Source: CAZOJJ01 sp964580105
GTDB lineage: Bacteria; Bacteroidota; Rhodothermia; Rhodothermales; Rubricoccaceae
DNA: 64,000 bases
Assembly (NCBI GenBank): GCA_964580105.1
Contig: CAZOJJ010000002.1
Coordinates: forward strand, 62,001-126,000
Direction of reading: 5' to 3'
In this document: piece after piece, positions 8,931-18,214 of the stretch
How positions within the stretch are numbered: position 1 is the stretch's first letter
Layout: the number at the start of each line of letters is the position of its first letter
The notes under the pieces: generated by a model
What the model saw: only the letters and a program-made list of their open reading frames with translations
What the model was told of the DNA's origin: nothing
The model's database searches: none
Translations under genes and position numbers: made by a program

Positions 8931-9440
8931 ATGCCCCTGATCCTCGCCGCGTCCCTGCTCTCGCCCCACGTGGGCCTGATCTTCTGGACGCTCGTCATCT
9001 TCACCCTCCTGCTCGTCGTCCTCGGCAAGTTCGCCTGGGGGCCGATCGTCAGCGCGCTCGACGAGCGTGAGAAGACCATCGAGTCGTCCATCACGCGGGC
9101 CGAGGCCGCCCTCGCCGAAGCGCGGCAGATGCAGGCCGACAACGAGGCCGCCCGCCGCGAGGCCGAGCGCCAGGCGCAGGCCATCCTCCGGGAGGCCCGC
9201 GAGCAGGCCGACGCCCAGCGCGCCGCCGAGGTCGAGAAGACCAAGGCCGAGCTGGCGAAGATGCAGGCGCAGGCCCGCGCCGACCTCGAGCGCGAGAAGC
9301 AGCAGGCCCTCAACGCGCTCCGCGCCGAGGTGGCCGACCTCGCCATCGGCGCCGCCGAGAAGATCCTCCGCGCGAACCTCGACGAGAACCGCCAGCGCCA
9401 GCTCGTCGACCAGTTCATCTCGGACCTGCCGCAAAACTGA
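8931..9440 (+). CDS. atpF: ATP synthase F0 subunit b
   Basis: 169 residues: an N-terminal membrane helix (about 8-30), FAWGPIVSALDEREKTIESS just after it, then a long heptad-patterned, charged helix rich in alanine and glutamate to the C-terminus. This is the usual b-subunit stator layout and length. A short ATG leader follows the atpE-atpF hairpin. Only one b-type gene is present here. Confidence 0.93.
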   Translation: MPLILAASLLSPHVGLIFWTLVIFTLLLVVLGKFAWGPIVSALDEREKTIESSITRAEAALAEARQMQADNEAARREAERQAQAILREAREQADAQRAAEVEKTKAELAKMQAQARADLEREKQQALNALRAEVADLAIGAAEKILRANLDENRQRQLVDQFISDLPQN

Positions 9441-9481
9441 GGTCGCACACGCTACGAACTGCGGGCTTCGAGCCTGCGGAC

Positions 9482-9503
9482 CCGTAGCCCGTAGCTCATA
9501 GCC
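9482..9503 (+). repeat. Heptamer-period repeat between atpF and atpH
   Basis: CGTAGCC CGTAGCT CATAGCC: three 7-base units, with a partial complement (GCTACGAACTGCGGGC) 30 bases upstream so that a hairpin can form. Related 7-base-period arrays occur elsewhere in the window. Confidence 0.55.
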
Positions 9504-9507
9504 CCCC

Positions 9508-10059
9508 ATGAACCCTGTCGCTCGCCGCTACGCCCTCGCCCTCTACCAGGAGGCCCAGGCGCAGAACGCGGTGGACCGCACGGACGAGGACGTGGCCGCG
9601 CTCGCCGAGGCGCTCGACGCCTCGCGCGAGCTCACGGCGCTCTTCGAGAGCCCGGTCGTGCCGCGCGAGAAGAAGGAGGCCGTCATCCGCCGCCTCTTCG
9701 ACGGCAAGCTGGCCGACCTCACGCTGCGGTTCGTCCGGCTCCTCGTCGAGAAGGAGCGTGAGGATCTGCTGCCGGCCGTCGTCCGTGCCTACGGTGCGCT
9801 CCGGGACGAGCGCCTCGGCATCGTTGAGGCCCACGTCCGGACGGCGCGCGCGCTGGGCGCCGAGGAGGAGAAGCAGCTCGAACGGGCGCTCGAGGCGCGC
9901 ACGGGCAAGCAGGTCCGCCTGAAGGTGGACGTCGAGCCGTCGCTGATCGGCGGGCTCGTCGTGCGCATCGGCGACCGGGTCTACGACCGGAGCGTGCAGC
10001 ACCAGCTCGACCTGCTCCGCGGGCAGCTCCACCAGCGCGCCTTCCTCAGCCAGAACTGA
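9508..10059 (+). CDS. atpH: ATP synthase F1 subunit delta (OSCP)
   Basis: 183 residues, normal length. It joins the peripheral stalk (b) to the alpha subunits. The N-terminal helical domain starts ARRYALALYQEAQ and the C-terminal part has the family motif PSLIGGLVVRIGDRVYDRSV. Canonical position between b and alpha. Confidence 0.95.
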   Translation: MNPVARRYALALYQEAQAQNAVDRTDEDVAALAEALDASRELTALFESPVVPREKKEAVIRRLFDGKLADLTLRFVRLLVEKEREDLLPAVVRAYGALRDERLGIVEAHVRTARALGAEEEKQLERALEARTGKQVRLKVDVEPSLIGGLVVRIGDRVYDRSVQHQLDLLRGQLHQRAFLSQN

Positions 10060-10061
10060 TC

Positions 10062-10128
10062 CTATTGCGTATTGCGTATTCCGTATCCGGCGGGCCCCAC
10101 GCAGTACGCAGCACGACTTACGCAATAG
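10062..10128 (+). repeat. Inverted heptamer repeat between atpH and atpA
   Basis: CTATTGCGTA (10062-10071) is perfectly repeated in inverse at 10119-10128. The left arm continues as 7-base units (TTGCGTA TTGCGTA TTCCGTA). The RNA can fold into one long stem just before the atpA start at 10135. Confidence 0.7.
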
Positions 10129-10134
10129 ACCCCC

Positions 10135-11727
<1,593 letters not shown>

Positions 11728-11733
11728 CGACCA

Positions 11734-11771
11734 CCCGTAGGGGCGCAGCAGCGCGCTGGGCCCCTACCCGA
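11734..11771 (+). repeat. Small hairpin between atpA and atpG
   Basis: GTAGGGGC and GCCCCTAC flank a GC-rich core in the 53-base gap. This is the third intercistronic hairpin of the operon and probably affects mRNA stability or relative expression. Confidence 0.45.
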
Positions 11772-11780
11772 CTCTGAGCT

Positions 11781-12713
11781 ATGGCTTCGCTCCGCGACAT
11801 CCGCACCCGCATCGGGTCGGTCAAGAACACGCAGCAGATCACGCGCGCCATGAAGATGGTGGCGGCGGCGAAGCTGCGCCGGGCCCAGGAGCGGATCTTC
11901 ACCACGCGGCCCTACGCGTTCAAGATCCGCGAGATGATCGGGCACCTCCGCCAGCGGCTCGACCCGCTGAGCCACCCGCTCTTCCGCCCCCGCGAGGAGG
12001 TGAGCGCGGCGCTGCTGATCGTCGTCACGTCGGACCGCGGGCTGGCCGGCGCCTTCAACACGAACATCCTCAAGCGCGCCGAGGAGCACATCCGCGAGCA
12101 GTACGCCGACCTCCGCGAGCGCGGCGCCCTTCACGTCGTCGCCGTCGGGCGCAAGGGGCACGAGTACTTCGCCAAGCGCGGCTACCCGATGGAAGGCGAC
12201 TTCCGGGGCGTGTTCAACGACCTCCGCTTCCCCATCGCCGGGCAGATCGTGGACCTCGCCGTGGAAGGCTACGAGGCGGGCCGCTGGGACCGCGTCGAGG
12301 TGGTCTACAACGAGTTCAAGAACACGATCTCGCAGAACCGCATCGTCGAGACGCTGCTGCCGGTCCCGACGGGCGAGTTCATCACGCCCGTCATGGAGGC
12401 CAGCGCCGACTATGGCGACGCCATCGAGGCGAAGGGGGAGGTGGAATACCTGTTCGAGCCGAGCCCCGAGGCGCTCCTGGAGCGGCTCATCCCCGAGTTC
12501 CTCCAGTACCAGCTCTGGCGCATGATGCTGGAGTCCAACGCGGCCGAGCAGGGCGCGCGCATGGTGGCGATGGACAACGCGACGACGAACGCGGGCGAGC
12601 TGCTCAAGAACCTCCAGCTCACGTACAACCGCGCCCGCCAGGCCGCCATCACGACGGAGATCATCGAGATCTCGTCCGGCGCCGAGGCGCTCAAGCAGGC
12701 CCAGGGCGGCTGA
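11781..12713 (+). CDS. atpG: ATP synthase F1 subunit gamma
   Basis: 310 residues. Gamma is the rotating central shaft. Its conserved ends are clear: MASLRDIRTRIGSVKNTQQI with KMVAAAKLRRAQ at the start, and the C-terminal helix MDNATTNAGELLKNLQLTYN, RQAAITTEIIEI. It is the last gene of the operon; a terminator follows, so beta (atpD) and epsilon (atpC) must lie elsewhere. Confidence 0.97.
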   Translation: MASLRDIRTRIGSVKNTQQITRAMKMVAAAKLRRAQERIFTTRPYAFKIREMIGHLRQRLDPLSHPLFRPREEVSAALLIVVTSDRGLAGAFNTNILKRAEEHIREQYADLRERGALHVVAVGRKGHEYFAKRGYPMEGDFRGVFNDLRFPIAGQIVDLAVEGYEAGRWDRVEVVYNEFKNTISQNRIVETLLPVPTGEFITPVMEASADYGDAIEAKGEVEYLFEPSPEALLERLIPEFLQYQLWRMMLESNAAEQGARMVAMDNATTNAGELLKNLQLTYNRARQAAITTEIIEISSGAEALKQAQGG

Positions 12714-12741
12714 CCCCGCCTTCCGGATTCGAGGCTTCCAG

Positions 12742-12776
12742 CGGCCCGGCGCAGCGAGTGCCGGGCCGTCGCCTTT
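12742..12776 (+). terminator. Terminator of the atp operon
   Basis: 9-bp perfect stem CGGCCCGGC / GCCGGGCCG (12742-12768) followed by a T-rich stretch (TCGCCTTTT) that ends at the stop of the convergent GNAT gene. Confidence 0.8.
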
Positions 12777-13286
12777 TCAGGAGGCGGCCTCCGGGCGGGC
12801 GGGCGGCGCCCACTCCATGAACAGGTAGACGCCGCGGTCTTCGAGCGGTCGGAAGCCGAGCCGCTCGTACAGCCGGCGCGCCGGGTTGTTGTGCTCGACG
12901 TGGATCCGCACCGGCTTGCCCGCTCGCTCCGCCTCGGCGAGGAGCTCACCGAGGAGGGCCGACCCGATGCCGCGCGCCCGGTGCGCCGGCAGCAGCGCGA
13001 TGTCGATCAGCCGGATCTCGTCCTCCCGGCGGTCCACGTAGAGGCGTCCGACGGGCGTATCCCCATGCACAATGACGTCGAAGCGGGCGTCCGGGTACGT
13101 CTGCCGGTAGTACTGGTGCTGGGCCTGAAACTGCATCCGAAGGAAGGCCTCCTTCTGAGCGTCGGTCCACGGCACGACGGCAAGCTCCTCCGTGCGCGTG
13201 CTGGCGTAGATCTCGAAGAGGACGTCGAGGTCGGCCTCGGTGGCGACGCGGAGCGAGGTGTCGGCAGGGCGGGGCAGCTCGGGCAT
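12777..13286 (-). CDS. GNAT-family N-acetyltransferase
   Basis: 169 residues. The acetyl-CoA site is visible as LLPAHRARGIGSALLGELL (V-x-x-x-x-R/Q-x-x-G-x-G/A type), followed by RIHVEHNNPARRLYERLGF, the standard motif B end. The substrate cannot be read from the sequence. The start at 13286 (MPELPRP) was chosen because upstream in-frame sequence is AT-rich and has a non-coding look. Confidence 0.88.
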   Translation of the reverse strand: MPELPRPADTSLRVATEADLDVLFEIYASTRTEELAVVPWTDAQKEAFLRMQFQAQHQYYRQTYPDARFDVIVHGDTPVGRLYVDRREDEIRLIDIALLPAHRARGIGSALLGELLAEAERAGKPVRIHVEHNNPARRLYERLGFRPLEDRGVYLFMEWAPPARPEAAS

Positions 13287-13543
13287 GGATGGTTGGCGCC
13301 TCGATGAGGTGGAGAGAGGGCCGGGTAGGATACGCGTGGGCGCGCCTAAACTGCAATCGGAGGTATGGCTATTCGTATGTGTAAACGACCTTCTCATAAC
13401 GCATCGCTCAACGTATTGCACCGGAACGTCTCGGCGTCTATGTTGGAACGCGATCCGGGCCGGGGCGGGATGCCCGGCCACGGGGGCGGGGCGAGTAGGT
13501 CGCCTCCTCTTCTCCTGCTCAACCTAATCTGTGAGGCCTTTCT

Positions 13544-14065
13544 ATGGCAGAACCTTTCCTCGGGGAAATAAAGATGGTGGGGTTCAATTTTTCCCCCCGC
13601 GGATGGGCCTTCTGCGACGGGCAGCTCCTGCCCATCGCCCAGAACCAGGCCCTGTTTTCGCTCCTGGGCACCCACTACGGGGGGAACGGTCAGACCACCT
13701 TCGCCCTGCCGGACCTGCGCGGGCGCACCCCCGTCCACCCCGGCAACGGGATCGCCCTCGGGCAAGCGGCGGGGACGGAGACGGTCACGCTGACGCAGAA
13801 CGAGATGCCCGCCCACAACCACACGTGGAACGCGTCCGCAGCCTTCGCGAACCGGTTCGCCCCTACCCCGAATAACCTCATCGGGGTGGTGCCGGAGGCG
13901 AACCAGGGAACCGGCCAGATTTTCTCGACCCCCACGAACCTGGTGCCGATGGCGCCTGAGGGTGTGCTACCCACGGGAGGAAACCAGCCCCATCCCAACA
14001 TGCAGCCCTACCTTGTCCTCAACTTCTGCATCGCCCTGCAGGGCATCTTCCCCTCCCGTAACTAG
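13544..14065 (+). CDS. Tail-collar-domain protein, paralog 1
   Basis: 173 residues, first of three tandem paralogs. The collar fold of phage short tail fibres and 'microcystin-dependent protein' relatives is seen in RGWAFCDGQLLPIAQNQALF, LLGTHYGGNGQTTFALPDLR and the C-terminal NMQPYLVLNFCIAL-GIFPSRN. A more variable middle (about 90-145) would carry specificity. No signal peptide. Such proteins are common outside prophages, often in triplets; their role is unclear. The gene starts after 257 bases of non-coding DNA that shows nothing definite. Confidence 0.88.
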   Translation: MAEPFLGEIKMVGFNFSPRGWAFCDGQLLPIAQNQALFSLLGTHYGGNGQTTFALPDLRGRTPVHPGNGIALGQAAGTETVTLTQNEMPAHNHTWNASAAFANRFAPTPNNLIGVVPEANQGTGQIFSTPTNLVPMAPEGVLPTGGNQPHPNMQPYLVLNFCIALQGIFPSRN

Positions 14066-14076
14066 CAACGACTCCC

Positions 14077-14595
14077 ATGGCAGAATCTTTCATCGGTGAG
14101 ATCCGGATGTTCGGGGGGAACTTCGCCCCGCGCGGGTGGGCCTTCTGCAGCGGGCAGGTGCTGTCCATCAGTCAGAACGATGCCCTCTTCACCCTCCTCG
14201 GCACCACGTTCGGCGGTAATGGCGAGACCACCTTCGCGCTGCCGGATCTGCGCGGACGCATCCCCATCCACGCCGGGACGGGCCCCGGCCTCAGCCCGCG
14301 TACGCTCGGGGAGGCGGCGGGCACGGAGACGGTCACCCTTACACAGGCCCAACTTCCGTCGCACAGCCACCTTCTGATGGGCTCAACGACGGCGGCAACG
14401 GGGGTGAGCGCGGCCGGGATGGTGCCGGGTCAGAACACCGGAGAGATCCTCTACGACACGGAGGAGGACGACGTAGGAATGCACCCGTCGTCATTCAGCG
14501 CGGCCGGCGGCAGTCAACCCCACAATAACATGCAGCCGTCGCTGTGCGTCAATTTCATCATCGCCCTTGAGGGCGTCTTCCCTCCCCCTAACTAG
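14077..14595 (+). CDS. Tail-collar-domain protein, paralog 2
   Basis: 172 residues, 11 bases after paralog 1. The collar core is the same (RGWAFCSGQVLSISQNDALF, GGNGETTFALPDLRGRIPIH, NMQPSLCVNFIIALEGVFP); the middle region is different (TTAATGVSAAGMVPGQNTG). The spacer before its ATG matches the spacer before paralog 3, evidence of tandem duplication. Confidence 0.88.
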   Translation: MAESFIGEIRMFGGNFAPRGWAFCSGQVLSISQNDALFTLLGTTFGGNGETTFALPDLRGRIPIHAGTGPGLSPRTLGEAAGTETVTLTQAQLPSHSHLLMGSTTAATGVSAAGMVPGQNTGEILYDTEEDDVGMHPSSFSAAGGSQPHNNMQPSLCVNFIIALEGVFPPPN

Positions 14596-14606
14596 CAACG
14601 ACTCCC

Positions 14607-15146
14607 ATGGCCGATCCTTTCCTCGCCGAGATTCGGATCATCGGGTTCACCTTCGCCCCGCGCGGGTGGGCCTTCTGCAACGGGCAACTTCTCCCCATCA
14701 GTCAGAACACGGCCCTGTTCTCGCTTCTGGGCGTCACCTACGGCGGCAACGGGAAGAGCACCTTCGCCCTGCCGGACCTGCAGGGGCGGGCGCCCATGCA
14801 TCCGGGCGATGGCCCTGGCCTGACCCCCCGTGCGCTCGGGGAAACGATCGGTGCGCCGACCGTGACCCTCCTCCAGGCCGAGATGCCCGCGCACACCCAC
14901 ACCGTGCAGGGCAACAACGGCCAGGGCGTCACCAGCAACCCGTCCGGCCAGCTCTACGGCGTGGAGCAGGCGGGCGGTGGGGGCGGCTCGCAACGGGTCT
15001 ACACGGACGATGTGAGCACGCTCGTCCAGTTCAATCCGCAGGCCGTCAGCATCACGGGGGGCTCGATGCCTCACAACAACATGCAGCCGTACCTCGGGGT
15101 GAACTTCGTCATCGCGATGGAAGGGATCTTCCCGGCGAGGAACTGA
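14607..15146 (+). CDS. Tail-collar-domain protein, paralog 3
   Basis: 179 residues, 11 bases after paralog 2. It has the same core (RGWAFCNGQLLPISQNTALF, GGNGKSTFALPDLQGRAPMH, NMQPYLGVNFVIAMEGIFPARN) and a distinct glycine-rich middle (GVEQAGGGGGSQRVYTDD). The three genes and the DUF6916 gene form one likely transcript. Confidence 0.88.
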   Translation: MADPFLAEIRIIGFTFAPRGWAFCNGQLLPISQNTALFSLLGVTYGGNGKSTFALPDLQGRAPMHPGDGPGLTPRALGETIGAPTVTLLQAEMPAHTHTVQGNNGQGVTSNPSGQLYGVEQAGGGGGSQRVYTDDVSTLVQFNPQAVSITGGSMPHNNMQPYLGVNFVIAMEGIFPARN

Positions 15147-15169
15147 GCGAAGGCAGCCGGACCGTCGTG

Positions 15170-15475
15170 ATGACTGCGTGGACGCACGCCACCTTCGCAC
15201 CGCACGTCGATGAGGTCTTCGTGGCCCAGACGCCGGACGGAGCTCCCGTGGAGCTCCGCCTGACGGCGGCCGCCCTCCGCGTCGACACCGAGCGGCAGCA
15301 CTGCTTCTCCCTCGAGTTCCGAGGCCACCGAGACCTCGCGCTGGAACAGGGGCTCTACAGCGTCCAGCACGAGGGGCTGGGCAAGCTGGCCCTGTTTCTG
15401 GTTCCGGTCGGGATCGACGAAGAGGGGCGGCTCTACGAGGCGCTGTTCAACCTGCTCAAGCCCGCGGCCGGTTAG
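15170..15475 (+). CDS. DUF6916-family protein
   Basis: 101 residues, 23 bases after the third collar gene. It reads HATFAPHVDEVFVAQTPDG, then FSLEFRGHRDLALEQGLYSV and LALFLVPVGIDEEGRLYEAL, which fits DUF6916 proteins found beside collar-domain genes. The biochemical role is unknown; close linkage suggests it acts with the collar proteins. A GTG one codon upstream is an alternative start. Confidence 0.7.
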   Translation: MTAWTHATFAPHVDEVFVAQTPDGAPVELRLTAAALRVDTERQHCFSLEFRGHRDLALEQGLYSVQHEGLGKLALFLVPVGIDEEGRLYEALFNLLKPAAG

Positions 15476-15531
15476 CCCGCGCCCGCAATGGGTCGGAGGC
15501 CGGCGCGCCACCGATCCCCCGGAACGTACCG

Positions 15532-15539
15532 TACCTTGG
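15532..15539 (+). promoter_or_regulatory. Candidate -7 element before the lasso cyclase gene
   Basis: TACCTTGG, one base off TAnnTTTG, 55 bases before the ATG at 15594. Confidence 0.35.
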
Positions 15540-15593
15540 GACGGGCCGAATGCGTCGTCGGCTCCGTTCGTCTCTGGGAGTGAAGAGCAGCAC

Positions 15594-17594
15594 ATGAGCA
15601 GCATCGCGGGCGTTTTTTACCTGGACGGCCGGCACGCCGAGGCGGAGGCGCTGGCGAGCATGACCGAGCCCGTGCTGCGGGGGCCGCTGGCACAGGAGGG
15701 CGCCGGCCCGGCCACGTTCTGGACGGAGGGCCCGGCCGGCCTCGCGCACCGGCTGCGGCGCTTCACGCCGGAGGACGCCTTCGAAACCCAGCCCCTCCAT
15801 GGTGCCGACGGCCGCCTCGTGCTCGTCGCCGACGCCCGCCTCGACAACCGCGAGGAGCTGGGCCGGACGTTCGGGATTCCGCCGGGCGCGTTGCAGCGGA
15901 TGCCCGACAGCGCGCTCATCCTGAAGGCGTACGAGAAGTGGGGCCGGGCTTTCCCCGAGCACCTGCTCGGCGCGTTCGGATTCGCCCTGTGGGACCGGGC
16001 GGAGCAGCGGCTCGTCCTCGGCCGCGACCACTTCGGCCGGCGCTCGCTGTTCTACTACCAGTCCGCTCGCGTCGTCGCCTTCGCGTCCTCGCTCACCGGG
16101 TTGCTGCGGCTCCGCGAAGTGCCCCGCCGCCTGAACGAGCCCAAGGTGGCCGACTACCTGCTGCGGATGACGGTGGACCCCGACGAGACGTTCTTCGCCG
16201 ACGTTCGCCGCCTGCCGCTCGCCCACACGATGACGGTAGAGGCCCGCCGCACCGAGCGTCGGCGCTACTGGGCGCTCGACCCGAAGCGCGAGGTGCGGTT
16301 CCAGCGCGACGAGGACTACGCCGAGGCGCTCCGGGACGTCTTCACCGAGGCCGTCCGCTGCCGCCTCCGCAGCGCCTACCCGGTCGGCTCCCACCTGAGC
16401 GGCGGGCTGGACTCGTCGTCCGTGACGTGCGTGGCGGCCGGGCTGCTCCGGGAGCGAGGCGAGCGGCTGACCGCGTTCTCCGCCGTCCCGCCCGAAGGGT
16501 TCGTCAATCCCTTCGAGACGCGCGCCGAGGCCGACGAGCGGCCCTACATCGACGCCGTCCTGGCGAGGTACGGCAACATCGACGGGGTGCAGGTGATTAC
16601 GGGCGAAGAGAGCTTCCTCGCGAATCTCTACGAAGGCTTCGATGCGGCGGGCGCGCCCCTTTCCAACGTGCAGAACCGGGTCTGGGCAGAGGCCATCCAG
16701 GAGGAGGCCGCACGCCGGGGCGTGAGGGTTCTGCTGACGGGGCAGGGCGGCAACATCACGGTCTCGTGGCACGGCCGATTGCTGTTCCCCGAGATGTTCT
16801 GGCGCGGACAATGGGGCCGGCTGGGCCGTATGCTCCGGGTCTCGGCCGTGGCGCAGGAACGCTCCGTCGGAGAGCTCTTCCGAAAGCAGGTCATCGTACC
16901 CACGCTGCCGGGGGCCGTACGGCGATGGGGGGCCTCCAGCTTGCGCGGGCGAACGGACGTCCTGCTTAAGAGGGCGTATATCAACCCGGAGTTTGCTCGG
17001 CGGATTCGCCTCGTGGAGCGCGTGCAGCGGTCGTCGTTCCGGAACCCATGGCGGGTTGAGCTACCGAACAGCCGCCGCCGCCGCGTCGAGTTCTTCGCCG
17101 CCGGGCCGATCCAGGATGGAGCAGACCTCTTGGCTGCCTGGCGTGACGGGTACGGGGTGGAGCTTCGCGATCCTACGTTAGACAAACGCGTCGTCGAATT
17201 GTGCCTTGCAATTCCCTCGGAGCAGTACATTGCGTACCAGGGAAAGGCCCATGCAGGAGAGCGTATGCTGCTACGTCGCGCTATGGCGAACACGCTGCCC
17301 CCCCTCGTGGCAGGGCGAACCACGCGAGGGGTGCAGGCCGCGAACTGGTTCCAGGCATTCGACCGGGTGTACGACACGCTTTGGAGAGCTGTCGAGCGGT
17401 TCGAGGCATCGCCGACCGCGCGCTCCCTGCTTGACCTTCCCCGCATGCAGCGGCACCTCGCCTGCTGGTCAGCCTGCGACCTCTCGGACCGTGCGACGCA
17501 CGGGCAGTACGGAAGCGTTCTCTCGATGGGCATCACGGCGGGCCACTTCCTGCTGTGGTTCGAACGGCAGATGCAGGCGGTCGCCCTTCGATGA
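15594..17594 (+). CDS. Asparagine-synthase-like lasso-peptide cyclase (C protein)
   Basis: 666 residues. The N-terminal Ntn-like domain (about 1-200) begins MSSIAGVFYLDG, so it lacks the catalytic Cys2 of glutaminases and cannot make ammonia. The synthetase domain has the ATP-pyrophosphatase loop SHLSGGLDSSSV (about 263). Lasso C proteins have this architecture: they adenylate an Asp or Glu side chain and close the macrolactam ring on the N-terminus of the core peptide. The gene ends 44 bases before a 60-codon ORF with a lasso-type leader, and PqqD- and HprK-like genes lie just beyond. Ordinary asparagine synthetase (AsnB) is unlikely because Cys2 is absent. Confidence 0.85.
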   Translation: MSSIAGVFYLDGRHAEAEALASMTEPVLRGPLAQEGAGPATFWTEGPAGLAHRLRRFTPEDAFETQPLHGADGRLVLVADARLDNREELGRTFGIPPGALQRMPDSALILKAYEKWGRAFPEHLLGAFGFALWDRAEQRLVLGRDHFGRRSLFYYQSARVVAFASSLTGLLRLREVPRRLNEPKVADYLLRMTVDPDETFFADVRRLPLAHTMTVEARRTERRRYWALDPKREVRFQRDEDYAEALRDVFTEAVRCRLRSAYPVGSHLSGGLDSSSVTCVAAGLLRERGERLTAFSAVPPEGFVNPFETRAEADERPYIDAVLARYGNIDGVQVITGEESFLANLYEGFDAAGAPLSNVQNRVWAEAIQEEAARRGVRVLLTGQGGNITVSWHGRLLFPEMFWRGQWGRLGRMLRVSAVAQERSVGELFRKQVIVPTLPGAVRRWGASSLRGRTDVLLKRAYINPEFARRIRLVERVQRSSFRNPWRVELPNSRRRRVEFFAAGPIQDGADLLAAWRDGYGVELRDPTLDKRVVELCLAIPSEQYIAYQGKAHAGERMLLRRAMANTLPPLVAGRTTRGVQAANWFQAFDRVYDTLWRAVERFEASPTARSLLDLPRMQRHLACWSACDLSDRATHGQYGSVLSMGITAGHFLLWFERQMQAVALR

Positions 17595-17638
17595 CAACCG
17601 GCTCTCCCCTTCACCACCCAACCCTTCGTCCTACGACC

Positions 17639-17821
17639 ATGACCGATTCCAATCCGCCGTCTGAAATCCCGATGGGGCACACCGATGTGCAGACGACCGA
17701 GAAGAAAGCGTGGACGGCGCCTACGCTGGCTCGGCTCGCCGATGTGCGCGGTACGGCCAACACAACCACCTACGGGTACGCCGATGGTGGCGCCTACCCA
17801 CTGGATAGCACGTTCTCCTGA
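17639..17821 (+). CDS. Putative lasso-peptide precursor (A peptide)
   Basis: 60 residues. The leader carries KKAWTAPTL (23-31), matching the YxxPxL recognition motif of lasso leaders with Trp for Tyr. Only Asp49 is suitably placed for ring closure. If Thr39 is the conserved penultimate leader residue, the core starts at Asn41 and forms a 9-membered ring (Asn1-Asp9); by the usual leader length it would start at Thr42 and form an 8-membered ring (Thr1-Asp8). Both starts are unusual, since Gly is the common first residue. The core is about 20 residues, rich in Thr/Tyr/Gly, and ends ...LDSTFS. A C-terminal serine is the known target of PadeK-type lasso kinases. The call rests on motif and context. 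Confidence 0.68.
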   Translation: MTDSNPPSEIPMGHTDVQTTEKKAWTAPTLARLADVRGTANTTTYGYADGGAYPLDSTFS

Positions 17822-17897
17822 GCTTCGCGGGATCCCGGTGTCACGCTCTTCGCCTACGCACCTGCCGAGGCGGGGCGCGTGAGGTGTCTGCGCGCCG

Positions 17898-18197
17898 TTA
17901 CGCGGCCGGCTCGACCTCGATGAGGTCGCCGGCCTGGAGGTCGTGCAGGAACGCGAGCACGTCGGCCTCGCAGGCCGCGCGGTCTACCCGGTACTCGTCC
18001 ACGAGCCGGTCGCACAGCGCCGCCACCCGGCTCGGTGTCTCGATGAGCGCCCAGATGCGGCTGCCGACCTCGTCGAGGCGGTAGTACTCGCCGTGGCGGA
18101 CGCTCATCAGCACCATCTCGCCGTCGAGCTCGCAGAAGACCTGCTCCTTCCCGTGCGTTACGACGGACTGCAGGTCGAGGGGAGGCGGTGCGCTCAC
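17898..18197 (-). CDS. PqqD-family protein, lasso-peptide B1 (leader-binding) candidate
   Basis: 99 residues from a GTG start. The winged-helix RRE fold is recognised from VRHGEYYRLDEVGSRIWALI followed by a helical segment (DEYRVDRAACEADVLAFL) and the final LQAGDLIEVE. In split lasso systems a free PqqD-like B1 protein binds the leader and presents it to a B2 protease and the cyclase. The B2 protease is not found in this window. The gene lies 17 bases after the sulfotransferase and is the last of a three-gene minus-strand unit. Confidence 0.82.
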   Translation of the reverse strand: MSAPPPLDLQSVVTHGKEQVFCELDGEMVLMSVRHGEYYRLDEVGSRIWALIETPSRVAALCDRLVDEYRVDRAACEADVLAFLHDLQAGDLIEVEPAA

Positions 18198-18214
18198 GAT
18201 CCGGTAGCGAGGGC

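Noticed and set aside
13544..15146. Prophage tail module
   Set aside because: Only collar-domain proteins are present; no capsid, portal, terminase, integrase or att sites.
15594..17594. Ordinary asparagine synthetase
   Set aside because: Cys2 is replaced by Ser, and a lasso leader ORF and a PqqD-like gene are adjacent.
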